From the NCBI RefSeq assembly GCF_032714615.1, contig NZ_JAWDKA010000001.1, positions 248,001-312,000 of the forward strand: a DNA stretch of 64,000 nt. Direction: 5' to 3'. Under the pieces are notes generated by a model that saw only the letters and a list, made by a program, of their open reading frames with translations, was not told where the DNA came from and did no database searches. This DNA is from Methanorbis furvi. GTDB lineage: Archaea; Halobacteriota; Methanomicrobia; Methanomicrobiales; Methanocorpusculaceae. The position numbers and the translations under genes are program-made. Below, one piece after another: positions 52,210-61,174 of the stretch. Positions within the stretch are counted from its first letter, which is position 1. Each line of letters begins with the position of its first letter.

Positions 52210-52975
52210 CCTGATTGCGTCCGTCCTCATCGTCTGCCTCTGTCTCATACCCGCAGCGGTCGCAGATGATGATACTGCCGCGAGCGGCGACGCCCCCCGC
52301 AGCTTTGCTGATGTTCCTTCATGGATCACCGGAGGACTTGGAGTAAAAACTCCCTCTGAAGGAGGCTACTATGTCAATGAAAATCCTCCCGAACATCCGG
52401 GAGGGTTTTCAGACATCAATCGTGCCGATTCTGCGCGTGCCGAGTCCGAAGTTCCCTCATGGATTCTCGCAGCCGCAGGAGTCTCAAGCATTGCCGTAAT
52501 CGTCTTCGTCTCCCTTCACTTTCTTCCGATTATGATCGGCAAAACCCGCGAGGCCCCGCCCAGTCCGGTACGTGACAGAATCTTTGATGAAATTCGCGAA
52601 GCGCCCGGCAGCTCTGCATCAGCCCTCAGGGAAAAAACCGGCATCCATCATGCAACCCTCAGATATCATCTCGCAGTTCTGGAAAGAGAACATCAGATTG
52701 TCTCAAGAAATGCCGGACACACCTACTACTACTTCCCAAACGGCTCAACACTGAGTTATCATGACACCGTCAAAATGACCGTGTGCAAAAATCCCACCAC
52801 CGAAAAAATTCTGGAGATCATCGAACAAGATCCCGGCATCTCCGGAACCGTGCTTGCCGCTCGTGCGGGAATCACCTCAGGAACACTCACGTGGCATCTG
52901 GGCAGGCTTGAGAAGAATGATCTTGTCACGGTCGAGCGGGCAGGACGCGGCATGCGAATATTTCCTCACGAATAA
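52184..52975 (+). CDS. Membrane-anchored double winged-helix regulator (module 2)
   Basis: 263 residues. Signal peptide-like segment (FNLIASVLIVCLCLIPAAVA), a short outside region (30-90), a membrane span (WILAAAGVSSIAVIVFVSLH), and two cytoplasmic winged helices. The first is RDRIFDEIREAPGSSASALR, TGIHHATLRYHLAVLEREHQ; the second is ILEIIEQDPGISGTVLAARA, ITSGTLTWHLGRLEKNDLVT. It overlaps the upstream secreted-protein gene by 26 bases, matching the coupled architecture at 40638-41932. Probably a one-component sensor for an extracellular state. Confidence 0.82.
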   Translation: MEFRTTLFNLIASVLIVCLCLIPAAVADDDTAASGDAPRSFADVPSWITGGLGVKTPSEGGYYVNENPPEHPGGFSDINRADSARAESEVPSWILAAAGVSSIAVIVFVSLHFLPIMIGKTREAPPSPVRDRIFDEIREAPGSSASALREKTGIHHATLRYHLAVLEREHQIVSRNAGHTYYYFPNGSTLSYHDTVKMTVCKNPTTEKILEIIEQDPGISGTVLAARAGITSGTLTWHLGRLEKNDLVTVERAGRGMRIFPHE

Positions 52976-53023
52976 CCATCACTATTTTTTTCGTATAGTT
53001 CCGGTACTTTCGGTATTGATCGT

Positions 53024-53190
53024 AGCTCCGCCCACGGAAAAATAGAACACACTGAAGACCACTGAAAAAAACATCACGGAGCAGACGTGAACATCACTGA
53101 AATTGATTATTTTCGGATTCCGTGCTGTTCACGTCTACTCCGTGATATTTTCTCCGTCAAATTTCCGTGTACTCCGCTTTTTCGTGGGCG
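53024..53190. repeat. Palindromic repeat family 1, copy D
   Basis: AGCTCCGCCCACGGAAAAAT at the left and CTTTTTCGTGGGCG at the right, with the inner pair ACATCACGGAGCAGACGTGA / TTCACGTCTACTCCGTGAT. Slightly more diverged than other copies. Confidence 0.85.
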
Positions 53191-53282
53191 ACAGAAGATC
53201 ACAGTACTTCCCGAGAGCCTATATATTCTCCATACAAATACATCATTTAGCACCCGCACAAAATACTGTCGGGGAATTTTGC

Positions 53283-54263
53283 ATGCTTGAAATCTACCGA
53301 ACCCAAGATAACTCCGCAACACCATCCCGCGTAAACGAGATCACCAGCGGATGCTGGGTTCGCCTGATTCAGCCGACCGAAGATGAGATCACCCGCGTCT
53401 GTACCACCTTATCAATCCCCCGCGACGACATCACGACCCTGCTTGATGACGAAGAAAGCCCCCGTATCGAACATGACGACGGCAGAACCCTCATTATTGT
53501 TGACACACCGTACATCGAAACTGACTACATTGATACAGCCTCTGCCGAAAAACCGCACGGTGTTGCGAGCTACAGTACTATTCCGTCCGGTTTCATCGTC
53601 ATGGACGACATCATCATCACTGTCTCTCTTCGGCAAAACCCCGTAATTCAGTCCTTCATCGAAGGAAAAATAAAAAATTTTTCCACCGTGAAAAAAACAC
53701 GGTTCCTTCTTCAGTTCTTATACAAAAACGCCAAACTCTTCATCCAGCATCTTCGCCAGATTGACAAACTTACCGTTGAAATAGAGCAAAACCTTTACAA
53801 GGCCACCAGAAACGAGGAGTTGTATGACATGCTCCGCGTCTCAAAATCCCTCGTCTACATCACCAACGCTCTCAAGGCGAACGGTGCCGTGCTGGACAAA
53901 CTCTCCCGGTTTCCCACACCCGAAGTCCGCATGTACGAAGAGGACGAGGACCTCCTTGACGACACCATCATCGAAAACCGGCAGGCACTCGAGATGGCAC
54001 AGACATACAGCAGCACACTTGGCAGCATCATGGATACGTGTGCTTCTATCATCAACAACAATGTCAACAGCATCATGAAGCTGTTCACTGTTGTGACGAT
54101 CGTTCTCACCATCCCCACTATGATCGCGAGCTTTTTCGGGATGAACGTCATCATCCCTGATCTTTTCTCCGACAATCCGTTTGCGTTTCTGCTGCTGATC
54201 GCAGGATCTCTTGGCATGTCAGCAGTACTGCTCTGGCTGTTGTTCCACAAGCGGGTTATCTGA
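53283..54263 (+). CDS. CorA-family divalent cation transporter
   Basis: About 326 residues from ATG 53283 (MLEIYRTQDNSATPSR); the frame is open farther upstream into the repeat. CorA architecture: a soluble N-terminal domain (residues 1-225), a long helix, and two C-terminal membrane segments with the conserved pore motif SFFGMNV (GMN) between them. It mediates Mg2+, or possibly Co2+ or Ni2+, uptake. The C-terminus is HKRVI. Probably monocistronic. Confidence 0.92.
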   Translation: MLEIYRTQDNSATPSRVNEITSGCWVRLIQPTEDEITRVCTTLSIPRDDITTLLDDEESPRIEHDDGRTLIIVDTPYIETDYIDTASAEKPHGVASYSTIPSGFIVMDDIIITVSLRQNPVIQSFIEGKIKNFSTVKKTRFLLQFLYKNAKLFIQHLRQIDKLTVEIEQNLYKATRNEELYDMLRVSKSLVYITNALKANGAVLDKLSRFPTPEVRMYEEDEDLLDDTIIENRQALEMAQTYSSTLGSIMDTCASIINNNVNSIMKLFTVVTIVLTIPTMIASFFGMNVIIPDLFSDNPFAFLLLIAGSLGMSAVLLWLLFHKRVI

Positions 54264-54286
54264 TTTTTTGGTAAACGCGTGATTCT

Positions 54287-54476
54287 GAAACGCGAATAAC
54301 GCTAATAACGCTAATAGCGCGAATAAAAAAATCGCCAATGGCGATTTTTCAAAATTCACTAAAATTATTTATTTTTAGAGATAACTCACGTTTCCGAAAA
54401 TCACAGACAATTTTATTTTGAAAAATCGCCATTGGCGATTTTTTATTCGCGCTATTTGCGCTATTCGCGTTTCAAA
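54287..54476. repeat. Palindromic repeat family 2, copy 3
   Basis: GAAACGCGAATAACGCTAAT at the left and GCTATTCGCGTTTC at the right. The inner AAAAATCGCCAATGGCGATT pair surrounds an A/T-rich centre. Overlaps the last codons of the NCS2 gene at 54461 (its final EILKRE and stop are repeat-derived). Confidence 0.87.
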
Positions 54477-55774
54477 ATTTCATCATCATATTTTCGGAAT
54501 ATTACATGCTCAAGAATCATCACCGCAACAGTTCCCGCCACAAACCCGTTTGCCACCACCGGCCGCAGCACTGCCGGAATCGTATCCACTAACTCCGCAG
54601 GCAGGAACGCAACGGTCGCTGCTATCAGCAGGGAAAATCCGATAATAACTCCGCCGTTGAAGGTCATCGGAGGAGCATCGTCGCGTCCGGCAAGGACACC
54701 AAACGCTGCGGCAAGCTGGGTGGTCATGATAAAAATCAGCAGACAGCCGGTGACGACGGTTGGAATCGAATCGATGAGAATAATCAGCGTCGGAATACAG
54801 GCGCAGACGATCATCAGAACTCCTCCTGCAATCAGTGGATACCGGCTGGCATTCTTCGTGTCAAGCACCATCCCTGAAGAGATGGAGTAGTTGACACCGC
54901 CGATAACACCGAACGCTCCGGAGATGATATTCATCACACCCGTAATCGAAAGAGCACGCCGCAGACGCGGCTCGGTCTGGGCAGGATCGGCTCCGGTAAC
55001 CTCGACAACACTTTTGACACTTCCAATATCATTCACCATCACCGCAAGATAACAGATGAACACCGACAGAAACACCCCGGGCGCAAACCCGGGCGTGATG
55101 AACAGACCCGAAAATGCCTGGGTCTGCTCTGACATATCCACAAACGGCAGCGTTGTTCCGGGAAAACAAAAAAATGCCGCAACCGTTCCAAGCACCAGCA
55201 TCCACAACATCAGCGTCGCCCGCCAGAATCCCTTCAACCTGTGATTCAGGGCGATAATACACACCAGAAGCACAAAAGCGAACGCAAGTTTTGCCGCAGT
55301 CCCTCCCGGCTGATCCATATTTACCAGAAGCCGGACGAATGTCGGAACAAGAGTGATGGACAAAAGCATCAGAACGGTTGCAATGACCCTGACCGTAAAC
55401 AGCCGTGCGACGAACTCGAGAATTTTTGTTCTGGCAATAATAATTCCTGCGACACTGCAGAGGATGATGGATGTTGCAAGAACGTCCACGGAAAAATCAG
55501 CCGACGCGGTCACGGCGGTGAGAAAAATGACGGACGGCCCGAACACCACCGGCAGTTTGTGGCCGAAGATCACCTGCAAAATCACGGCGACTCCTGAGAT
55601 GATGAGCATCTTTTGCGTGTACCAGATGGTGTCTGCGAGGGTGAAGCCGTAGAGGTTTCCCACAACACTTGCGATAATTATGACAAAAATCGAGGAACAG
55701 ATCGACCACATGATGCCGGATGTTATCAACTCTCTGAGGGGAACCCGGTCATCAATCTGGTAGCGGAACATCAT
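54461..55774 (-). CDS. NCS2 nucleobase:cation symporter (second copy)
   Basis: 437 residues, about 14 membrane segments. Same family marks as the copy at 42574: FGHKLPVVFGPSVIFLTAV, TGVMNIISGAFGVIGGVNYS, VVTGCLLIFIMTTQ. The last residues (DDEILKRE) come from palindromic repeat 54287-54476. A different substrate from the first copy is possible. Divergently next to the membrane protein at 55901. Confidence 0.88.
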   Translation of the reverse strand: MMFRYQIDDRVPLRELITSGIMWSICSSIFVIIIASVVGNLYGFTLADTIWYTQKMLIISGVAVILQVIFGHKLPVVFGPSVIFLTAVTASADFSVDVLATSIILCSVAGIIIARTKILEFVARLFTVRVIATVLMLLSITLVPTFVRLLVNMDQPGGTAAKLAFAFVLLVCIIALNHRLKGFWRATLMLWMLVLGTVAAFFCFPGTTLPFVDMSEQTQAFSGLFITPGFAPGVFLSVFICYLAVMVNDIGSVKSVVEVTGADPAQTEPRLRRALSITGVMNIISGAFGVIGGVNYSISSGMVLDTKNASRYPLIAGGVLMIVCACIPTLIILIDSIPTVVTGCLLIFIMTTQLAAAFGVLAGRDDAPPMTFNGGVIIGFSLLIAATVAFLPAELVDTIPAVLRPVVANGFVAGTVAVMILEHVIFRKYDDEILKRE

Positions 55775-55900
55775 GGAATAATTATTAGATGTATGTGTGG
55801 TTGATCATTAATAACATAATTCACTGTTTTTGTGGGCAACTCAGAGATGATATGCAGAACCAAGGATATTTTTATCACCCTTGAGCCGATATACAAAATC

Positions 55901-56935
55901 ATGAATGAATCCTCATTATCAGAGATGAGAAACTACACCACTGCGGCAGGTTTTCTCGTTCTGGCATTTATTCTGATGGAATTTTTTATCTGTCAGATAA
56001 TGCCGGCGGCTTTTATCGGAAATGTTTCCTTGTTTGCCGCTCTTGCGCTGATAATCTTCGGCACCATTCTTGCGATTGAGAGAAAACGCGACATCGCCGC
56101 AATTGCGTTTCTCATGACCGGACTGGTGACCGCATTTCCGGCGCTTCAGACAGTAAAAGCTGTCTCCCCTGATATGGTGACCCTTATTACCGGAGTGTTC
56201 CTTCTCCTTTTAGCGCTGGTTATCCTCACCGCTAAGGACAAAACAAAATATCTGCTGTCTGTTCCCCTCATTCTTATTGCAGTGTACTGGATGTGGACGT
56301 CCGCTCTTGAGGCGAACAGTTTTTCCGCCGCTCTTCTGATTCTCGCCGCGGTAATTCTGATCTACTATGCCTTCGCTTGTGTGAGTGAGAAACTAAAGCT
56401 GCCACTTTCAGATACACTCAGAGCAGATACCGAAACCGACTTCAAAACCAGCGGCTCGGTTCTGGGTTATCTGCTGCTTGGCATGATCTTTGCCGTCTGG
56501 GCTCTTCTGCACAGTACCGCATGGACAATTATTTTGCCGGAAAATGTTGCGGCTCTCGAAGTTGCGGCAGGTCTCATGCTGATGTTTGTCGGCATCCTTC
56601 TCTGGGCTGTCGGGAAAATGAAGTTCACGCCGATCATGTTTTTCCTTCTCGGACTTTTCTTCGCCCTCGGGTCGCAGACGAGTGCAATCGAGATGCTTGT
56701 TCCAATTGGTGTGATGGTCATCTTTGTTGGAATTTTCCTGGCACTGAGAAGCGATGCAAGAATTCTTCCAGCGATAATGATTGTGCTGTCCGGCTCCTGC
56801 GTACTGCTGTTTTCATTTTTCGGTACCGCAGGAAATCCAGTTTTCCTGTGTTCACTGAATATTATTCAGCTGGTAATTGCAGTCTACCTCGCGTTCGCCG
56901 TGTTTAGTCAGAGCAAAAAACTGCCCTTGTTCTGA
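55901..56935 (+). CDS. Multi-spanning membrane protein of unknown function
   Basis: About 344 residues from ATG 55901 (MNESSLSEMRNYTTAAGFLV); GTG 55832 and ATG 55925 are other options. Roughly 12 hydrophobic segments in two similar halves (first half residues 10-165, second half 190-340; compare LFAALALIIFGTILAIERK with LEVAAGLMLMFVGILLWAVG). Not assigned to a known family; HdeD/DUF308-like proteins and other duplicated six-TM transporters are possible. Acts in the cytoplasmic membrane. Confidence 0.65.
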   Translation: MNESSLSEMRNYTTAAGFLVLAFILMEFFICQIMPAAFIGNVSLFAALALIIFGTILAIERKRDIAAIAFLMTGLVTAFPALQTVKAVSPDMVTLITGVFLLLLALVILTAKDKTKYLLSVPLILIAVYWMWTSALEANSFSAALLILAAVILIYYAFACVSEKLKLPLSDTLRADTETDFKTSGSVLGYLLLGMIFAVWALLHSTAWTIILPENVAALEVAAGLMLMFVGILLWAVGKMKFTPIMFFLLGLFFALGSQTSAIEMLVPIGVMVIFVGIFLALRSDARILPAIMIVLSGSCVLLFSFFGTAGNPVFLCSLNIIQLVIAVYLAFAVFSQSKKLPLF

Positions 56936-57072
56936 TCATTCTACTTTTTTACAGGTGTTGCTTCTTTACGCATGCGCCTCGATTTTCCGCGAATGCCTCA
57001 GAAATAACGCAGCGTCCTGCCCTCCCCAAATTATATATGGTCTTCTCTTCAACATAACTTCGAAAACGAACG

Positions 57073-59088
57073 ATGAGTGAAACCTCTCTACTGCAAAAGC
57101 TCAAAAAATGGTTCCGGGAAAACTTCGTGTTTTTCGGTCCGGGTCTTCTTCTTGCAATCACTGCCGCAGGTGAGGCGGGAGTCACCGAGGCCACCGAGAT
57201 TGGTGCGCACTATGGTCTCGCTCTCATCTGGGTTGTTCTGTTCACACTCGTCTTCAAATACGCATTCACCAACGGCATCGCCCGCTACACTCTCGCAACC
57301 GGCCATACCATATTTGACGCCCTTGGTCGAATCCCTGGTCCCAAGTACTGGGGCTCTGTTCTTATCATCATCGTTTACCTGGTTGAAATGCTTGCGATTG
57401 GCGGCATGCTCATGTTCGCCGCATACTTCCTTGACTACCTGCTGCCCGGAGTCTACAGTGCGGTACTGATCGCCCTCTTTTTACTCGTCGTTGCCCTCGC
57501 CATGCTTCGGACCAACTCGTATGAAGTACTCGAACTGTTCATCGCCGTCCTCGTCGGCGTTCTTTCGCTTGCAATCGTCATCTCCCTTGTCGAGTTCCCC
57601 ATCCCGCTCAACCTTTTCCTCGAAGGCGTCATTCCAACAATTCCTGCCGGCTCTGAGATGGCAATCCTTGCAATCATCGGCGTTGTGGGTTCCGGTCTCA
57701 ACCTCATGCTCTACTCTGTCTGGCTGCATGAAAAAGCCAGCCGTCATGCAGAGATCGATAAATCCTGCGACCTTTTGAACGAGACCCACTTCCGTCGCTA
57801 CATCCGCAGCGTCAACGTTGACGTTCTGATCGGTTTCTTCTTCGTCGCCCTCATCACCATCAGTTTCCTTTTCCTCGGCTACTCAGGCTACACCGTCTCC
57901 TTCATGGGTCATGGTGCGACCCTCAGCCTTGACACCCTCATCACCCAGGTACTCTACATTGTCGGCAGTATCCCCTACGGTGCCTACGTGTTCCTTGCAC
58001 TCGTTGCCTTCATCTTCTTTGGAGCGGTTGTTGTTGGAATGGACGGCCGTGCCCGTGCAATAGCAAAAGTGATTGGCAGAGTCGGCGAGGACACCGGCAG
58101 ACAGCTCCCTTCCGAACACACGCTCTATCAGGTAATGCTCCTCGTCTTTTCAGGAATCATCATCGCCTCCTTTGTCATCAGCGACCCGATGCTGATCATC
58201 AGAAGAATTGCCGCATTCTCTGCGATCGTGTTTGGTATTTTTGGATTCATCGTCATCTATCTGGATCTCAAACTTCCGAAGTACGCCCGCGGCAACCGGC
58301 TGTGGCTGATGATCATGGGAATCGGGAGCGTCATCTCGATTTACGTCGCCCTCCTGCTTGAGTCCGCGTTCCTCACCTACGGCGTTCCCTTAATCGAGCG
58401 GATGCTCGTCGTTGCGTTCGTGCTCTACATCTTCTCAAAAACCCAGCTGTTCAGAAAACTGCTGAACGGAACTGCCAACCTCCTTGACAAGTTCTGGACG
58501 GTGATTTTGTTTGGCGCGATTTCCATCTACGGAACGGTCCGCGGCATTCCGGTTGACGTCGGCGGCATCATCATTAACTTCCGCGATGTAGGCCCCATGA
58601 TTGCAGGCCTTATTGGCGGCCCCTTCATTGGAGCTGCTGCTGGCGCTATCGGCGGCATCCACCGCTATCTTGAAGGAGGGCCGACCGCACTTCCCTGCTT
58701 TGCCGCGACCGTTCTTGCCGGAGTGGTTGCGGGTCTTGTGATCCGGTACTGGAAGGGCAGACTTTCAATGTTCCGTGCGGCTATTCTTGCCATCTTTGTT
58801 GAGTGTCTGCATCTGCTGGTTGTTCTCCCGGCGCTTACCATTCCGTTTGGCTCGGTGACTGCGGAGGGTGTTTTGAACATCATCACCATCACCATTCTTC
58901 CAATGTGTATGGTCAACATTGCAGGCCTTTTGATCTTTGCCTACTTTGTGCGAACATATGATGCCTTCGCCTCAGGAACAGCTCCGCTCTTTAACCTGCA
59001 AAAATTCCGGAATGATCTTCGTGAGCTGATGAGTCCGTCGGATGAAGAGGGGGACGAAAACGAAGAGGAGGATAACAATGTCAGGTAG
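57073..59088 (+). CDS. NRAMP-related transporter fused to 5TM-LYT domain
   Basis: 671 residues, about 17 membrane segments. Residues 15-440 follow NRAMP (LeuT-fold) transporters: FFGPGLLLAITAAGEAGVTE, EIGAHYGLALIWVVLFTLVF and a TM6 region SGLNLMLYSVWLHEKASRH. The metal-binding DPGN of TM1 is replaced by AGEA and MPHN of TM6 by GLNL, so canonical Mn/Fe transport is unlikely. Residues 480-640 are a 5TM-LYT domain (INFRDVGPMIAGLIGGPFIG, RYLEGGPTALPC) as at 44139. The acidic tail overlaps the next gene. TATA (TTATATATGG) lies about 40 bases upstream. Confidence 0.85.
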   Translation: MSETSLLQKLKKWFRENFVFFGPGLLLAITAAGEAGVTEATEIGAHYGLALIWVVLFTLVFKYAFTNGIARYTLATGHTIFDALGRIPGPKYWGSVLIIIVYLVEMLAIGGMLMFAAYFLDYLLPGVYSAVLIALFLLVVALAMLRTNSYEVLELFIAVLVGVLSLAIVISLVEFPIPLNLFLEGVIPTIPAGSEMAILAIIGVVGSGLNLMLYSVWLHEKASRHAEIDKSCDLLNETHFRRYIRSVNVDVLIGFFFVALITISFLFLGYSGYTVSFMGHGATLSLDTLITQVLYIVGSIPYGAYVFLALVAFIFFGAVVVGMDGRARAIAKVIGRVGEDTGRQLPSEHTLYQVMLLVFSGIIIASFVISDPMLIIRRIAAFSAIVFGIFGFIVIYLDLKLPKYARGNRLWLMIMGIGSVISIYVALLLESAFLTYGVPLIERMLVVAFVLYIFSKTQLFRKLLNGTANLLDKFWTVILFGAISIYGTVRGIPVDVGGIIINFRDVGPMIAGLIGGPFIGAAAGAIGGIHRYLEGGPTALPCFAATVLAGVVAGLVIRYWKGRLSMFRAAILAIFVECLHLLVVLPALTIPFGSVTAEGVLNIITITILPMCMVNIAGLLIFAYFVRTYDAFASGTAPLFNLQKFRNDLRELMSPSDEEGDENEEEDNNVR

Positions 59089-60286
59089 CCACCACAACAA
59101 ACCGCCGCGTACGAAATGGACGAATCTTATCGACGTAGTGCTGATTGTGATAATGATCGTTCTGTTCGTCATCGTGTTTCATCCGTTCGGGACAACACTT
59201 TCCGAACCGTTCCCTGAGGATGAAGTGGTGATTGCCGCGATGCTTCCCTTGGAAGGTCCTCTGCGTGATTTCGGTGTTGAGTATCAGCACGGTATCGAGA
59301 TGGCGGTGGAGGATGTGAATGCGGCTGGCGGTATCCGCGGTGTTCCTTTGAGGGTTGAGTACTTTAACGACAAAGGTGATGAGAACATCTCTGTTTCCCA
59401 GATCAATGAGATACGGGACAGGGGAATTCCGATAATGATCGGTGCGATCGGCAGCGGAAACTCGATTGCAATTGCTCCATACGCACAGGCTTATGATATT
59501 CTGATGCTGTCTCCGGGTTCGACCGCGGCAGCCCTGACCAGTTTTCAGGATGCATACCGGACGGTCTCTTCTGATGTGTATCAGGGCGGCGGTATGACCA
59601 AGATTCTTGGCGGCGTTGATGGTGTGGACTCGGTGGTTGTTTTTTACTTAGGAAATCAGTACGGAAAGAGTCTGCTGTCTTCGTTTGAGCATGATGTCGA
59701 TTATTATCTGCCGATGACCTCTGTAACCAAGATTGAGGTTGATGAAAACAAGCCGATCGATACGGCAGAGGTGACCTCTGTGATGAAACAGGCTAATCCT
59801 AACGCTGTTGTGTTGATTGTGTATCCTGATCAGGGTATTGATATCATGCAGGCCGCGAACGCAGCAGGTCTTGATCCTATCTGGTTTGGTTCGGATACGA
59901 TGACTTCGCATGATGTTCCGGTCGAGGTCGGCGAGTATTCCGAGGGAATGGTCGGGTTCACGCAGGCTCACCGGTTGACAACACCGTCGTTTGGTGAACG
60001 GTATCTGGAGACCTACAATGAGACGACGTCGATCTCGTTCCCAGTGTCGTACGGGTATGATGCGGTGATGCTTCTTGCGACCTGTATTGCGGACGGCGGG
60101 TATTCGTATGAGGGAGTGAAGGATTCGCTTGATAAGATCAGGTATGTCGGTATTGTCGGCCCCAGGGTGTTTGATGAGAATGGTGATGTGCAGCCAGCGT
60201 ATGATCTGATGGTTATCCGGGACGGATCATGGCAGTCGTTAAAGTGGAATGAGATTCTGACCTACGATTATAATTTATCGCACTAA
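59078..60286 (+). CDS. Leu/Ile/Val-type periplasmic binding protein, membrane-anchored
   Basis: About 402 residues from ATG 59078, which has GGAGG in the end of the upstream gene and overlaps it by 11 bases; an ATG at 59042 is less likely. One N-terminal membrane anchor (IDVVLIVIMIVLFVIVFHPF), then a type I binding protein: VIAAMLPLEGPLRDFGVEYQ, GIEMAVEDVNAAGGIRGVPL, IGAIGSGNSIAIAPYAQAYD and WFGSDTMTSHDVP. Normally the receptor of branched-chain amino-acid ABC importers, but no ABC ATPase or permease is present; the partner here is the NRAMP-related fusion. Confidence 0.88.
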   Translation: MSGSHHNKPPRTKWTNLIDVVLIVIMIVLFVIVFHPFGTTLSEPFPEDEVVIAAMLPLEGPLRDFGVEYQHGIEMAVEDVNAAGGIRGVPLRVEYFNDKGDENISVSQINEIRDRGIPIMIGAIGSGNSIAIAPYAQAYDILMLSPGSTAAALTSFQDAYRTVSSDVYQGGGMTKILGGVDGVDSVVVFYLGNQYGKSLLSSFEHDVDYYLPMTSVTKIEVDENKPIDTAEVTSVMKQANPNAVVLIVYPDQGIDIMQAANAAGLDPIWFGSDTMTSHDVPVEVGEYSEGMVGFTQAHRLTTPSFGERYLETYNETTSISFPVSYGYDAVMLLATCIADGGYSYEGVKDSLDKIRYVGIVGPRVFDENGDVQPAYDLMVIRDGSWQSLKWNEILTYDYNLSH

Positions 60287-60301
60287 ATTTTTTTCGAAAA
60301 G

Positions 60302-60376
60302 AAAACGCGAATGACGCGAATAAAAAATCGCCATTGGCGATTTTTTATTCACGTTCTTCGTGTTCTTCGCGTTTCA
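60302..60376. repeat. Palindromic repeat family 2, copy 4 (short form)
   Basis: AAACGCGAATGACGCGAATA and TTCTTCGTGTTCTTCGCGTTT flank a single AAAAATCGCCATTGGCGATTT; the A/T-rich centre is absent. Non-coding. Confidence 0.85.
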
Positions 60377-60386
60377 GAATATCAGC

Positions 60387-61106
60387 TCACTGCCGCAGGA
60401 CAAACAGTCCCCATCCCATGTACTCGCGACCGTAGGCGAGGTACTCATCCTGTATCTGTTCAAGATAGAGCGCCACCTCGTCGGATGCCGGATCATTTTC
60501 GCGGGCATCGATGTACTCGAGGGCATTTTTCCAGATTGCCGATTCGTATGCATCCCATTCATCAGTTGATGCGGTTATCATGCCGGCAAGCGTGAATCCA
60601 AGATCGCGTGCGGTCGAGGCAATCTCGTAGGCTGTCGGAACCTCCCTCCACTCGCGTGCGAACTCTGCGGGTACTCGGTCGGTGCGCCAGAACCGGTCGC
60701 CGATAACAATCGTGCTGCCGTTTTCGTCTGCATGTTCGGCGAGGTGTGCGAGGGCTTTTTCTGCTCCTCCGAAGATGAAGGATGTGCCAAGAGCCGCAAC
60801 GGTGTTGTAAGGCTCTTTTGGAACAAGTGTTGCGGCATCGACGCAGCGGATTTCAATCGTTGTTCCGGCAAGGGTGTTTCTGGCCGTTGCCGCAGAGCTC
60901 TGCCTTAACTCGATGCCGGTTCCGGTAATCCCGAATGCTTTGTGCCAGAGGGAAAGCGTGGTTCCGTTTCCACAGCCGATATCAAGCACCCGTTTTTTTG
61001 GCGCAAGTCCTGCTGTCTTTCCTGCCTGCAGGAGCTTTTCTTCGGAAATCGGATTCATGATTTTGAGCGTTCCCTGTGTTATTGTTTCAATTTCCGCAAA
61101 GTCCAT
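60387..61106 (-). CDS. SAM-dependent methyltransferase
   Basis: About 239 residues from ATG 61106 (MDFAEIETITQGTLKIMNPI); the frame is open upstream into a repeat. Class I SAM fold: motif I RVLDIGCGNGTTLSLWHKAF, then GTGIELRQSS (acidic Glu of strand 2), IRCVDAATLVPKEPY, and VIGDRFWRTDRVP. Not close to the two methyltransferases at the start of the window. Its substrate is unknown. Probably monocistronic; it converges with the binding-protein gene, separated by a short repeat. Confidence 0.87.
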   Translation of the reverse strand: MDFAEIETITQGTLKIMNPISEEKLLQAGKTAGLAPKKRVLDIGCGNGTTLSLWHKAFGITGTGIELRQSSAATARNTLAGTTIEIRCVDAATLVPKEPYNTVAALGTSFIFGGAEKALAHLAEHADENGSTIVIGDRFWRTDRVPAEFAREWREVPTAYEIASTARDLGFTLAGMITASTDEWDAYESAIWKNALEYIDARENDPASDEVALYLEQIQDEYLAYGREYMGWGLFVLRQ

Positions 61107-61174
61107 GGTACTCAATAGATCTTTTCCTCTGCTAAAGTAGTTTTTCCTCTTTTTTGTTTTGGCATGCGAATCGT

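Noticed and set aside
53103-53282. N-terminal extension of the CorA protein
   Set aside because: The upstream frame runs through palindromic repeat copy D; the CorA domain begins at ATG 53283.
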